A DNA stretch of 55,471 bases from Bacteroidales bacterium UBA6397 (GTDB lineage Bacteria; Bacteroidota; Bacteroidia; Bacteroidales; UBA932), in contig DJQB01000019.1 in assembly GCA_002439875.1 (NCBI GenBank), positions 1 to 55,471 on the forward strand. The letters are read 5' to 3'. Within the stretch, counting starts at the first letter, position 1. Each line of letters opens with the position of its first letter. Positions 16,085 through 24,188 of this stretch are shown in pieces. Under the pieces are notes generated by a model that saw nothing but the letters and a program-made list of their open reading frames with translations, did not search any database and was not told where the DNA came from. The translations under genes were made by a program, and so were the position numbers.

Positions 16085-16572
16085 TCAAATATGTTCCTGA
16101 GATGACCTCGGTGGTCATCGAGGAGATTCCCGATAGAGTTACCTTGGCGGTTGACATCAGTAACTGCCAAGGTAATTGTTTAGGCTGTCATTCGCCCTTC
16201 TTGAAAACCGATGTCGGTGATGAACTGACTGAGGAAGTGATTGATTCTCTGTTGGCTGACAATTTTGGAGTGGACTGTTTTCTGTTCCTTGGCGAGGGAA
16301 AGGATTTGGATTCTCTGCTGAGATTGGCCGCTTACGTTCGCTCAAAGGGGCTTGCCGCCGCCTTGTACTCGGGAAGGAGGGAGGTGGAGAACGAAATCTT
16401 CGAAAACTTTGACTACGTAAAGGTCGGCCCGTACATAGAATCCTTCGGCCCGCTGAATTCCAAGACCACAAACCAGCGTCTGTATAAAGTCGCTCACGAG
16501 GCGCATTCCTATTCATTGACGGACATTACATCCCGCTTCTGGCATCGTGGTATTGATCCTAATACTGACTAA
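16081..16572 (+). CDS. nrdG: Anaerobic ribonucleotide reductase-activating protein
   Basis: A 163-residue radical-SAM enzyme. The iron-sulphur motif is CQGNCLGC (C-x3-C-x2-C), in the NrdG context DISNCQGNCLGCHSP. It uses S-adenosylmethionine to install the glycyl radical on NrdD. FLFLGEGKD corresponds to the GG(E/D)P-type segment, here altered, and VKVGPYIESFG to the region that contacts NrdD. The ATG overlaps the nrdD stop (ATGA), so translation is coupled. Length is normal for the family. Confidence 0.93.
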   Translation: MIKYVPEMTSVVIEEIPDRVTLAVDISNCQGNCLGCHSPFLKTDVGDELTEEVIDSLLADNFGVDCFLFLGEGKDLDSLLRLAAYVRSKGLAAALYSGRREVENEIFENFDYVKVGPYIESFGPLNSKTTNQRLYKVAHEAHSYSLTDITSRFWHRGIDPNTD

Positions 16573-16648
16573 TTCGGGCTTTTCATTCGAGGCGGTTTTC
16601 AATTAGCCTTGAATAGGACAATGTGATGGTCGGAGGGAGGGGTAAAAC

Positions 16649-16684
16649 GACAAAGGATTGGAACTTTCGTTCCAATCCTTTGTC
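16649..16684 (-). terminator. Terminator of the tRNA-Glu/rpsT/tRNA-Pro transcript
   Basis: A perfect 16-bp stem, 16649-16664 with 16669-16684, loop of 4 nt; read leftward it is followed by GTTTTACC. The stem includes the last two bases of tRNA-Pro, so terminator and mature tRNA overlap. Confidence 0.7.
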
Positions 16685-16755
16685 GGGATGATCCGACTCG
16701 AACGGACGACCCCTACGTCCCGAACGTAGTGCGCTACCAACTGCGCTACATCCCG
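16683..16755 (-). tRNA. tRNA-Pro (CGG)
   Basis: A 73-nt cloverleaf read leftward: acceptor CGGGATG with CATCCCG and A73, D-arm GCGCAGTTGGTAGCGC, anticodon stem CTACG/CGTAG around loop TTCGGGA (anticodon CGG), and T-loop TTCGAGT. CCA is not encoded. It is the third unit of a tRNA-Glu, rpsT, tRNA-Pro transcript. Confidence 0.93.
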
Positions 16756-16815
16756 ATTGCCTTTGCAGGACTTGGCTCGAAAGGCAGCCTGTGGAGACTG
16801 CCTTTCGATATTCCT

Positions 16816-17070
16816 TTAAGCGAGTTTGTTGATGTAAACTGCGATGCCGCTCTTGAGATTGGCAGCCTTGTTCTTGTGGATGACCCCAATCTTGGCGAGT
16901 TTGTCAATCATCTTATAGACCTTTGGAGCGCCGTCTTCGGCAGCTTTCTTGTCTGTTGTGTTACGAATCGCGCGAATCGCGTTCCTCGTCGTCTTCGCAT
17001 AATACTTATTATGCAATCTGCGCCTCTCGCTTTGGCGATTGGCCTTTTTTGCTGATGCGTGATTTGCCAT
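16816..17070 (-). CDS. rpsT: 30S ribosomal protein S20
   Basis: An 84-residue very basic protein starting MANHASAKKANRQSERRRLH, with NAIRAIRNTTDKKAAED and a C-terminal KAANLKSGIAVYINKLA. This is the S20 family at full length. It binds 16S rRNA early in 30S assembly. It lies between tRNA-Glu (23 bp upstream) and tRNA-Pro (60 bp downstream) on the same strand, with no separate promoter seen between them, so it probably comes from the promoter at 17207-17237. Confidence 0.95.
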   Translation of the reverse strand: MANHASAKKANRQSERRRLHNKYYAKTTRNAIRAIRNTTDKKAAEDGAPKVYKMIDKLAKIGVIHKNKAANLKSGIAVYINKLA

Positions 17071-17093
17071 CGTTTTTATTTTTTAATATTTAG

Positions 17094-17165
17094 TAGTGGG
17101 TAGGAGAATCGAACTCCTATTGCGGGAATGAAAATCCCGAGTACTAACCGTTATACGAACCCACC
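17094..17165 (-). tRNA. tRNA-Glu (TTC)
   Basis: A 72-nt cloverleaf read leftward: acceptor GGTGGGT with ACCCACT (first pair G-U), anticodon stem CGGGA/TCCCG around loop TTTTCAT (anticodon TTC), T-arm AGGAG-TTCGATT-CTCCT. CCA is not encoded. Confidence 0.92.
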
Positions 17166-17206
17166 AAACTAGGTCTTTACCAAAAGGCGCCCACCAAATT
17201 GGGATG

Positions 17207-17237
17207 CAAATATATGGATAATTTTCGACCTGACAAA
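17207..17237 (-). promoter_or_regulatory. Promoter of tRNA-Glu/rpsT/tRNA-Pro
   Basis: Read leftward: TTTG (17237-17234), 19-bp spacer, TATATTTG (17214-17207), about 42 bp before the tRNA-Glu 5' end. The leader between them repeats CCCACCAAA twice on the plus strand. Confidence 0.7.
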
Positions 17238-17249
17238 ATAATTCAGTCG

Positions 17250-18266
17250 TTATTTGTACTCTTTGGCGTCATTTCCGTCCTTATCCCATTCAAATGAGTA
17301 CAAAAGGGACTCGGTCTGCCTTAGGTACTGTCGCTTGTCGTATTTCGGAGCATAGACCCAAGCCTCAAGCACAATGATGTCCTTGCCGTCCTTGCTGTAG
17401 AAAGAGTGCGAGACAAACGGACCGCCCATGTAGTCATTATATACCTCCCACAGGCCTCTGGTCTCAACGAAGTCAAGATCGTGATACTTGAGGAACCTGA
17501 TTCCCGGCTTGATGAATACACTGGTGGTCATGTATGAGTTCTCGGCTGTGCCCGGGACATACTCCTTGAGAAATGCGTTGCGTCTGGCGATGATGTTCTC
17601 TTCAGAGAACGGATTCCGGCCAACCGCTGGGTATTTATAGATGAACACGCCTTGCGTGCTGTACTGTTTCTCATCCGCGATCCAGATGAAATCGTCTGTC
17701 ACTTTCTTGAGGCTGTAGCCTATAGGGAAGTGGATGCGTCCGCCGACCATCCTTGCCACGACATCTCCAAGCCTTGTCTCCTCGTAGAGCAAGGTGTTGG
17801 CTATCACTCTGTTCCTTTCGGCCTGCTCGATAGCTCCGGTGATATTCTCTCCGTTCCTTTCCAAAACTGACATCGCCGAGTCCGCGCACGAGGCGTTGAC
17901 CTGGATGACACACTGCGGATGAGCCCAGACATCAGTCCTATAGACAACTCCCTGCTTGGCGACGGTCGAGTCGATGTTGAAGATCACGATGTTCCTGTGG
18001 AGTTTGAACATGTCTGAGAACGCTCCCGGCGAGAGGTTCACCAATGAGTATAAAGGCTCCCTTTGCGGCAGGTACTCGCAATCCCTGGCCAAAAGACTTC
18101 CGATCTCGTTGCCGAGGTTCCCTTCCCAATTGTCCTTGCCTATGACCACTATGACTTCACCGGCCTTTCCTGAAACGTTGGGAAGCAGTGGCTTTGTGTT
18201 GTTTCTGCACGAGAAGGTGCTGACCAGCGCCACGATGCAGAGGGCAGTCTTGATTGTCTTTTTCAT
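17250..18266 (-). CDS. DUF4837 lipoprotein
   Basis: A 338-residue protein with a lipoprotein signal (CIVALVSTFSC). It contains GKAGEVIVVIGKDNWEGNLG near the N-terminus and IIVLEAWVYAPKYDKRQYLR near the C-terminus, typical of DUF4837, a family nearly confined to Bacteroidota. Its function is unknown. It lies upstream of the tRNA/rpsT promoter and has its own promoter at 18289-18320. The gap of about 150 bp separates it from rseP, which reads in the same direction, so it may or may not share a transcript with it. Confidence 0.85.
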   Translation of the reverse strand: MKKTIKTALCIVALVSTFSCRNNTKPLLPNVSGKAGEVIVVIGKDNWEGNLGNEIGSLLARDCEYLPQREPLYSLVNLSPGAFSDMFKLHRNIVIFNIDSTVAKQGVVYRTDVWAHPQCVIQVNASCADSAMSVLERNGENITGAIEQAERNRVIANTLLYEETRLGDVVARMVGGRIHFPIGYSLKKVTDDFIWIADEKQYSTQGVFIYKYPAVGRNPFSEENIIARRNAFLKEYVPGTAENSYMTTSVFIKPGIRFLKYHDLDFVETRGLWEVYNDYMGGPFVSHSFYSKDGKDIIVLEAWVYAPKYDKRQYLRQTESLLYSFEWDKDGNDAKEYK

Positions 18267-18288
18267 CTCTGTGTTGTTTTTCTGGCTG

Positions 18289-18320
18289 CAAAGTTACGCC
18301 AAATTTCTAAAAGCATCAAA
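18289..18320 (-). promoter_or_regulatory. Promoter of the DUF4837 gene
   Basis: Read leftward: TTTG (18320-18317), 20-bp spacer, TAACTTTG (18296-18289), 23 bp before the ATG at 18266. A close fit to the Bacteroidota pattern. Confidence 0.65.
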
Positions 18321-18416
18321 TTCCACACGATTTGAACACTCCCGTTGCGTTAATGCAATATATTGATGATCAGTAATGAGTGTTTCTATATTCTCTTTTA
18401 GTCGAAGTGACTTCCA

Positions 18417-19754
18417 CTACCGTATCAGCCGTGCGATGTCGTTACCGAATGCCAGAACCATCAGCGACAGCAGCAGGAACATACCTATGATCTGCGCCGC
18501 CGTGAGGAACCTGTCGCTTGGTTTGCGTCCCGTGATCATCTCGTAGAGGCAGAACACTATGTGTCCGCCGTCAAGCGCCGGAATCGGCAGAAGGTTCATC
18601 ACCCCGAGCATGATGGAAAGCAGGGCCAGGATATTCAGGAATCGGTACCAGTCCCATGTCGCCGGGAAAACCTGGCCGATGGCGATGAAACTGCCCACGG
18701 ACTTGTAGGCCTCCGTGCTTGGCGACGCCACCAGTTTCAGATCCCGCAGATAGCCGCCGATGGTCTCGAACGTCAGTTTGAATCCCGCCGGGATGGCACT
18801 GGCCAGAGAATATTCCTTCGTCCTTACCCCCGGAATCTGCATGAAGACCCCGATCCTGCCTGCCGTGTCCACCTGAAGCGGAACGGAAAGCGTGTCATGA
18901 CCTCGGAGGATAGTGGCTGTGACGGTTCCTCCGCGAACTTCCGAAAGATACTTTCTGGAATCCTGCACGAATGGGGTGCCGACGCTGTCCAAAGCGATGA
19001 TCCTGTCATCGTGCAGCAGACCCGCTGATGAGTTCCTCGAGGAACTCATCACAGAATCGATCACGAATGGCACCGCAAGGTCGAACACCCCTGGAGTGTT
19101 GAGCACCGCCCCTATCTTCGAACGATCGATGTAAAGATCCACCGTGTCATTGTCCCTCAGAACCGTGACCTTGCTGACATTCCTGCGCGCCAGGTCAGCC
19201 TGAAGCATCCCGAAATTCTCGGGAACATATTCATCCATCCTGATGATGTGGTCGCCGTTGCGGAATCCGAGCTCGACACCTAACTCATTGGTATATATCT
19301 GACTGCCCTCGTTGCTGATGTAGGCGCTTCCCCAGATGTCCATAATTCCTATGTAGACGAGGATCGCGAAAATGAAATTGTAAAGCACACCGCCGCCCAT
19401 CACCAGAAGCCTCTGCCAGGCTTTTTTTGTTCTGAACTCCCACGGCTGCGGAGCCTTTTTCATGGATTCAAGATCCATGGACTCGTCTATCATTCCGCGG
19501 ATCTTGCAGTAACCACCCAGCGGAAGCCATCCGATGCCATATTCAGTCTCCCAATCCTTCGCTTTCGGGAATATCCTGGTGAACCATTTTCCCTTGGTGC
19601 TGAACAGCTTGGTCCCGCCCGCGTCGAAGAAAAGGAAAAATTTGTCCACCCTGATCCCGAACAGTTTCGCGAACGTGAAGTGCCCGAACTCGTGGATTAT
19701 TATAAGTATGGAAAGCGCAAGAATGACTTGCAGAATCTTCATCAGAACAACCAT
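18417..19754 (-). CDS. rseP: Site-2 intramembrane metalloprotease RseP
   Basis: A protein of about 445 residues with the zinc motif HEFGH in the first membrane helix (IIIHEFGHFTFAKLFGI) and the second active-site motif near the C-terminus, LLPIPALDGGH (the NPDG-type region). A PDZ-like region lies between. It cleaves membrane-spanning segments of anti-sigma factors and leftover signal peptides. I prefer ATG 19754, 2 bp after the dxr stop; ATG 19742 is also possible. The order M23 peptidase, dxr, rseP with 1-4 bp junctions indicates one operon. Loss of these residues is not seen, so it should be active. Confidence 0.93.
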   Translation of the reverse strand: MVVLMKILQVILALSILIIIHEFGHFTFAKLFGIRVDKFFLFFDAGGTKLFSTKGKWFTRIFPKAKDWETEYGIGWLPLGGYCKIRGMIDESMDLESMKKAPQPWEFRTKKAWQRLLVMGGGVLYNFIFAILVYIGIMDIWGSAYISNEGSQIYTNELGVELGFRNGDHIIRMDEYVPENFGMLQADLARRNVSKVTVLRDNDTVDLYIDRSKIGAVLNTPGVFDLAVPFVIDSVMSSSRNSSAGLLHDDRIIALDSVGTPFVQDSRKYLSEVRGGTVTATILRGHDTLSVPLQVDTAGRIGVFMQIPGVRTKEYSLASAIPAGFKLTFETIGGYLRDLKLVASPSTEAYKSVGSFIAIGQVFPATWDWYRFLNILALLSIMLGVMNLLPIPALDGGHIVFCLYEMITGRKPSDRFLTAAQIIGMFLLLSLMVLAFGNDIARLIR

Positions 19755-19756
19755 CT

Positions 19757-20929
19757 TCAACCTTTCTTTTCGATGCCCTCAATTTTCTTTTGGGCCAATG
19801 AATATATTTCCTCGTTTGTCTTGAATATGTCCTCGACGGATGGCTCGTTGATGAATGGGGCGCATTCGATGCACTCTCCGACCACATCAGTGATGTCATA
19901 GAACGAAATCCTGTCGTGAAGAAACGCCGCCACCGCCGCCTCGTTCGCCGCGTTCAGGGCGCAAGGGATATTCCCGCCCCGCTCCATGGCTTTGTATGCC
20001 AGCGTCAGTGCCGGGAACTTCTCCGTGTCGGGCTTGAAGAACGAGATGTTGCCAAGTTCGGCGAAATCCAGTTTCTTGTTCGCCAGCGGAAGTCTCTCCG
20101 GGAATCCGATCGCGAACTGTATCGGCTCGCGCATGTCCGGACTTGCGAGCTGTGCGATGACGGCTCCGTCCTCATATTCAACCATGGAGTGGATGATGGA
20201 TTCAGGGTGCACGACGACGTTGATCCTGCTGACGGGGGTGTCGAAGAGCCATCTTGCCTCGATCACCTCGAAACCTTTGTTCATCATTGTGGCTGAGTCG
20301 ATTGTGATTTTCGCTCCCATACTCCAGTTCGGGTGCTTCAAGGCCATGTCCTTTGTCGCGGTACAGATCCGTTCCTTGTCCCATGTCCAGAAAGGACCGC
20401 CCGAGGCTGTGAGGTGGATCTTATGGATCGCGTTGCCCTGGGCCGACAGTAGACACTGGAAGATAGCAGAGTGTTCCGAGTCCACCGGCAGTATCGGCGC
20501 GTTGTGTTTCCTGGACATCTCCATCACGATCGAGCCGGCGGCCACGAGGGTTTCCTTGTTGGCAAGGGCTATGACTTTCCCGGCTCCGATCGCGGCCATC
20601 GTAGGGGCGAGTCCGCTGAACCCGACCATCGCCGCCACCACGATGTCCACCCTGTCACTTGCCACAAGTTCGCAGACGGACTTCATCCCGGCGAACACCT
20701 TCGTGCCCGTGCCGCCCAACGCGTCCGAGAGGTCTTTGTACTTCGTCTCATCGCAGATGACCGCGTTGTTCGCGTCAAACTCTCTGGCCTGTCTGGCCAT
20801 CAATTCCCAACTGCCCTTGCAGGTAAGCAACTCGACCTCAAACAACTCCCTGTGCTCCCTTATCACCTCCAGAGTCTGCCTGCCTATGGAACCGGTCGAA
20901 CCGAGTATCGCTATTCTTCTCTTTTCCAT
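19757..20929 (-). CDS. dxr: 1-deoxy-D-xylulose 5-phosphate reductoisomerase
   Basis: A 390-residue NADPH-dependent enzyme, the second step of the non-mevalonate isoprenoid pathway. The NADPH motif GSTGSIGRQTLEVI is at residue 10; the metal and substrate region contains LPVDSEHSAIFQCL and KIHLTASGGPFW; further on is HPNWSMGAKITIDSATMMNK. All are characteristic of Dxr and length is normal. The ATG shares one base with the stop of the upstream M23 gene (TGATG). It provides isoprenoid units for undecaprenyl phosphate and quinones, which fits its envelope-gene neighbours. Confidence 0.97.
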   Translation of the reverse strand: MEKRRIAILGSTGSIGRQTLEVIREHRELFEVELLTCKGSWELMARQAREFDANNAVICDETKYKDLSDALGGTGTKVFAGMKSVCELVASDRVDIVVAAMVGFSGLAPTMAAIGAGKVIALANKETLVAAGSIVMEMSRKHNAPILPVDSEHSAIFQCLLSAQGNAIHKIHLTASGGPFWTWDKERICTATKDMALKHPNWSMGAKITIDSATMMNKGFEVIEARWLFDTPVSRINVVVHPESIIHSMVEYEDGAVIAQLASPDMREPIQFAIGFPERLPLANKKLDFAELGNISFFKPDTEKFPALTLAYKAMERGGNIPCALNAANEAAVAAFLHDRISFYDITDVVGECIECAPFINEPSVEDIFKTNEEIYSLAQKKIEGIEKKG

Positions 20930-21780
20930 CAGAAACTGATATATTTGGTGGGGTCCACCGCCTCTCCCTTATGCCACAACTCAAAATGAAGATGATCCCC
21001 GTCGGAGAGAGACCCAGTGCCGCCAAGTATCGCGATCGGTGTGCCGGCGGTCACCTTGTCCCCTGTCTTCTTCAGGAGTTTCTGATTGTGCTTGTAGACC
21101 GAGATAATGTCCCCCTCGTGCTGGATTCTAATTGTATAACCTTCGGTGTCGGTCCATCCGTCGGAGATCACGGTGCCGTCCAGGACGGACATGACCACCG
21201 AGTTGTCCGGGGCCGTGATGTCAATGTAAGGGTGAAACGTCTTGTCGTAGCCTTGAGAGACCACACCTTTAAGCGGCGTGAAGAAGTGCATGCCTTCGAT
21301 CGGGAGCGACCTTGAGGAATTGGACTTGATGTCGAACTTGTCTTCCTCGGTAATTTCTTTTCTCAACAAGGAATCTTTTTCCGCAAGAGCTTTCATGTCG
21401 GAGGCTGTTGACGAGACGCTCCTTCTGACTTCCATAAGGCTGTCGATCCTGAGAGGTTCCCGGCCGTCAACAACCCTGCGTAGGTTTTCGGAATACAACT
21501 CCCATCTCGTGATGACATTCTCCAGAGAGTCTATCCGGATGGCGTTATGGATCGCGTCATGCTTTGTACGGGCGTCAGGGTAACCGGGGATCAGGGTTCG
21601 TACGGGGGTGAACGCTATGATGCAGAAGATGACGGAGATTGTGACCACGATGACAGTTATAGCCGTGACGAGTATTCCCATCCTTGTGAATTTTCTGGAC
21701 CACAACTTGTCATGTGTGTCATCATCCACTATTGTGAATCTGAGGTTGTTGCTTGTGCCGCCTTTTTTCTGTCTGGACAT
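20929..21780 (-). CDS. M23 (LytM-type) peptidase, membrane-anchored
   Basis: A 283-residue protein with a cytoplasmic N-terminus (about 35 residues), one membrane helix (ILVTAITVIVVTISVIFCII), a coiled-coil-like periplasmic stretch and a C-terminal LytM domain. The metal-binding pattern is HPYIDI (H-x3-D) and HLHFELWH (H-x-H); the preceding HNQKL fits the third His region. Such proteins cut peptidoglycan cross-links or activate amidases. The first Gly-rich entry GVVSQGYDKTFHP differs from the usual FG-x-R. It is first in the operon with dxr and rseP and is divergent from ruvX. Confidence 0.88.
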   Translation of the reverse strand: MSRQKKGGTSNNLRFTIVDDDTHDKLWSRKFTRMGILVTAITVIVVTISVIFCIIAFTPVRTLIPGYPDARTKHDAIHNAIRIDSLENVITRWELYSENLRRVVDGREPLRIDSLMEVRRSVSSTASDMKALAEKDSLLRKEITEEDKFDIKSNSSRSLPIEGMHFFTPLKGVVSQGYDKTFHPYIDITAPDNSVVMSVLDGTVISDGWTDTEGYTIRIQHEGDIISVYKHNQKLLKKTGDKVTAGTPIAILGGTGSLSDGDHLHFELWHKGEAVDPTKYISF

Positions 21781-21784
21781 AAGA

Positions 21785-21816
21785 TTTTGACTTGAAAGCC
21801 TTTTTCGTTAACTTTG
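21785..21816 (+). promoter_or_regulatory. Promoter of ruvX, predicting a leaderless mRNA
   Basis: TTTG (21785-21788), 20-bp spacer, TAACTTTG (21809-21816). The ATG follows only 8 bp after the -7 box, so the transcript should start at or within a few bases of the start codon. An alternative TTG start at 21792 would lie inside the promoter and is rejected. Confidence 0.6.
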
Positions 21817-21824
21817 CGGATTAC

Positions 21825-22244
21825 ATGGACAGAATCATCGGCATAGATTACGGACGCAAGCGCGTTGGAGTCGCGGTCAGCGACCCGCTGGGTATATTTG
21901 CCTCAGCCCTGGACACGGTTCCGGCTGCAAAGATAATAGATTATCTCAAAAAATATGCTCAAAAAGAGAACATAACCCGTTTTGTGGTCGGTTATCCGAT
22001 GAACATGAACAACAAGCCATCAGAGGCAGCCGCCGACGTGGACATATTCCTGAAGAACCTCGCCAAGGCTTTTCCGGGCATTCCGGTGACCCTTGAGGAT
22101 GAACGCTTCACGTCTGTCCTGGCCCATAGGGCCATGGTTGACGGAGGAATGAAGGCGAAGGATCGCCGCGACAAGACTTCCGTGGACAAGATCAGCGCCG
22201 CTATCATCCTGCAGGGCTACCTTGACAGGACGAACAGAAATTAA
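21825..22244 (+). CDS. ruvX: Putative pre-16S rRNA nuclease / Holliday junction resolvase (YqgF)
   Basis: A 139-residue RNase H-fold protein. It starts MDRIIGIDYGRKRVGVAVSD, the signature of YqgF with its first catalytic Asp, and continues with VVGYPMNMN, LEDERFTSVLA (the Glu/Arg block) and DKISAAIILQGYL with the last Asp. The family processes the 16S rRNA 5' end; a resolvase role has also been proposed. The ATG at 21825 was preferred over an upstream TTG because the promoter overlaps that longer reading. def follows after 11 bp. Confidence 0.9.
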   Translation: MDRIIGIDYGRKRVGVAVSDPLGIFASALDTVPAAKIIDYLKKYAQKENITRFVVGYPMNMNNKPSEAAADVDIFLKNLAKAFPGIPVTLEDERFTSVLAHRAMVDGGMKAKDRRDKTSVDKISAAIILQGYLDRTNRN

Positions 22245-22255
22245 AGGTTAGAGTT

Positions 22256-22810
22256 ATGATATTACCTATTTATTTGTACGGGTCTGAAGTCCTCAGGCAG
22301 AAGGCTGCCCCGGCGGATCTCTCTGAAAAGGAAAGCATCACCAAACTGGTCGCGGACATGAAGGAGACCCTCGCGAAATCGGAAGGCTGCGGACTGGCTG
22401 CGCCTCAGGTGGGCGAGAGCGTCAGAATACTGATTGTGGACGGGACAGGGATGACGGATGTCTATCCCTACCTCTCCGACTTCAAGAGGGTGATGATCAA
22501 CCCTGTCATTCTTGAAGAAAGCGAGAAGACTTGTGAATATTCCGAAGGCTGCCTCAGCATCCCTGGAATCTACTGCGATGTGGCAAGACCGCAGAGCATG
22601 ACCGTTGAATATTACAATGGTGATTTCGAGAAGGTTACCGAAACTTTCGACAAGTTCGCCTGCCGTATGGTGCAGCACGAGATGTCTCATTTGGACGGAG
22701 ACTTGTTTGTGGATCACGTCTCTCCTATAAGGAGGAAGATAATTTCGAAAAAGTTGATGAACATCGCAAAAGGAAAGGTTTTTGCAAGGTACGCCACGAA
22801 AATTAAATAA
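22256..22810 (+). CDS. def: Peptide deformylase
   Basis: A 184-residue iron/zinc hydrolase that removes the formyl group from nascent proteins. All three motifs are present: GCGLAAPQVG, EGCLSIPG (the metal-binding Cys) and QHEMSHLDG (H-E-x-x-H). The start MILPIYLYGSEVLRQKA is typical of the family. It lies between ruvX and a phosphohexomutase with gaps of 11 bp each, so all three may share the ruvX promoter. Confidence 0.96.
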   Translation: MILPIYLYGSEVLRQKAAPADLSEKESITKLVADMKETLAKSEGCGLAAPQVGESVRILIVDGTGMTDVYPYLSDFKRVMINPVILEESEKTCEYSEGCLSIPGIYCDVARPQSMTVEYYNGDFEKVTETFDKFACRMVQHEMSHLDGDLFVDHVSPIRRKIISKKLMNIAKGKVFARYATKIK

Positions 22811-22821
22811 TCAAAAACGCT

Positions 22822-24180
22822 ATGGGTGCATTTCACGCGTATGACATACGCGGAGTCTATAATGTTGACTTCGATCGTAACACCGCCTATAAGGTGGGCT
22901 ATTTTATTCCGGAACTCCTTGACACAGATAAGGTTCTTGTGGGTCGGGACTGTCGGCTCTCGTCTCCGGAGATCCACGAGTACCTTGTGAAAGGAATCAC
23001 CGACGCCGGTGCTGATGTCTATGACATAGGTCTCAGTACGACTCCTATGGTCTATTTCGGTACTGCCAACTACGGATTCAAGGCGTCTGTTCAAATCACT
23101 GCCTCCCACAATCCTAAGGAGTATAACGGAATGAAGGTTTCCAGGGAGAATGCTCTCCCTGTCGGCTTGGATTCCGGCCTTGGCCAGATTAAGGAATGGA
23201 TTGATAGCGGTAGGCCAACGCCTGTGGCTGAGAAGAAAGGACGGGTGATTCCTAAGGATATTCATAAAGATTACCTTAATTTCCTTTTGAAGTTCAAGGG
23301 TGACTATTCGGATGTCAAGATTGCGTTCGATCTTTCCAACGGAATGTCAAGTCTTTATGCCCGTGAGATTTTCGGTGATGAGCCGGCTTACATATTCGAG
23401 CAGATGGATGGGAACTTCCCTAATCACGAGCCGAATCCGTTGATTCCTAAGAATGTGGAGCCTCTTCAGGCTTTGGTGAAAAAGACGGGTGCGGATGTTG
23501 GCGTTATCTACGATGGTGATGCTGATCGTGTGATGTTCGTTGACAACGATGGTAAGTTTGTCTCTCCGGACCTAATGATTGCGGTTCTCGGCCATTATTT
23601 TGTCGATGAGAGACACGAGACTGGCACAGTCCTTCAGGACATCCGCAGCTCAAAGGCGGTAGGGGAGTATCTTACCCCAATGGGATGCAAGATGGCGACA
23701 TGGAAAGTCGGTCGCGCCTTTGCTGCCAGGAAGCTTCGCGAACTTGACGGTGTTTGGGGCGGAGAACTTGCCGGTCACTATTATTTCCGCGACTTCTTCT
23801 ACTCGGACAGCGGATTGCTGGCTTCCATTCTGATCCTGAGGGTTGTGGCAGCCATGAAGAAGAAAGGCATCACGCTCCACGAACTAATCGGCAAGATTGC
23901 GCGTTATCAGAACTCAGGAGAGATAAACTTCCGTCTTGACGACAAGAAAGGCGCGATGGACGCTGTCAAGGAATATTTCACCTCTAAAGAGAAGCCTACC
24001 GCAGAGATGGATTTTGATGGCTATAGGGTAGAGTTCCCTAACTGGTGGTTCAACATTCGTCCTTCCAACACAGAACCTTATTTGAGATTTATCTGTGAGG
24101 CCACTTCGGACGCGCTCCTTGAGGAAAAAGTTAATGAAACGAAGAATCTTCTTATTGAAAGATTCAGTGCTAAACTGTAG
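22822..24180 (+). CDS. manB: Phosphomannomutase/phosphoglucomutase
   Basis: A 452-residue alpha-D-phosphohexomutase. It begins MGAFHAYDIRGVYNVDFDRN, has the active-site serine loop TASHNPKEYNGMK, the metal-binding DGDADRVMF and the phosphate-binding RPSNTEPYLRF near the end. These residues are complete. It interconverts hexose 1- and 6-phosphates for GDP-mannose and other surface-sugar precursors. The choice between mannose and glucose as preferred substrate is not settled by sequence. It lies 11 bp after def and 8 bp before an M23-LysM peptidase gene. Confidence 0.92.
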   Translation: MGAFHAYDIRGVYNVDFDRNTAYKVGYFIPELLDTDKVLVGRDCRLSSPEIHEYLVKGITDAGADVYDIGLSTTPMVYFGTANYGFKASVQITASHNPKEYNGMKVSRENALPVGLDSGLGQIKEWIDSGRPTPVAEKKGRVIPKDIHKDYLNFLLKFKGDYSDVKIAFDLSNGMSSLYAREIFGDEPAYIFEQMDGNFPNHEPNPLIPKNVEPLQALVKKTGADVGVIYDGDADRVMFVDNDGKFVSPDLMIAVLGHYFVDERHETGTVLQDIRSSKAVGEYLTPMGCKMATWKVGRAFAARKLRELDGVWGGELAGHYYFRDFFYSDSGLLASILILRVVAAMKKKGITLHELIGKIARYQNSGEINFRLDDKKGAMDAVKEYFTSKEKPTAEMDFDGYRVEFPNWWFNIRPSNTEPYLRFICEATSDALLEEKVNETKNLLIERFSAKL

Positions 24181-24188
24181 GTAAACCG

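Noticed and set aside
16573..16648. Gap between nrdG and the tRNA-Pro terminator
   Set aside because: Checked for small genes and promoters; nothing supportable was seen.
20202..20989. Open frames opposite dxr
   Set aside because: Both lie over conserved Dxr motifs and have no independent start signals.
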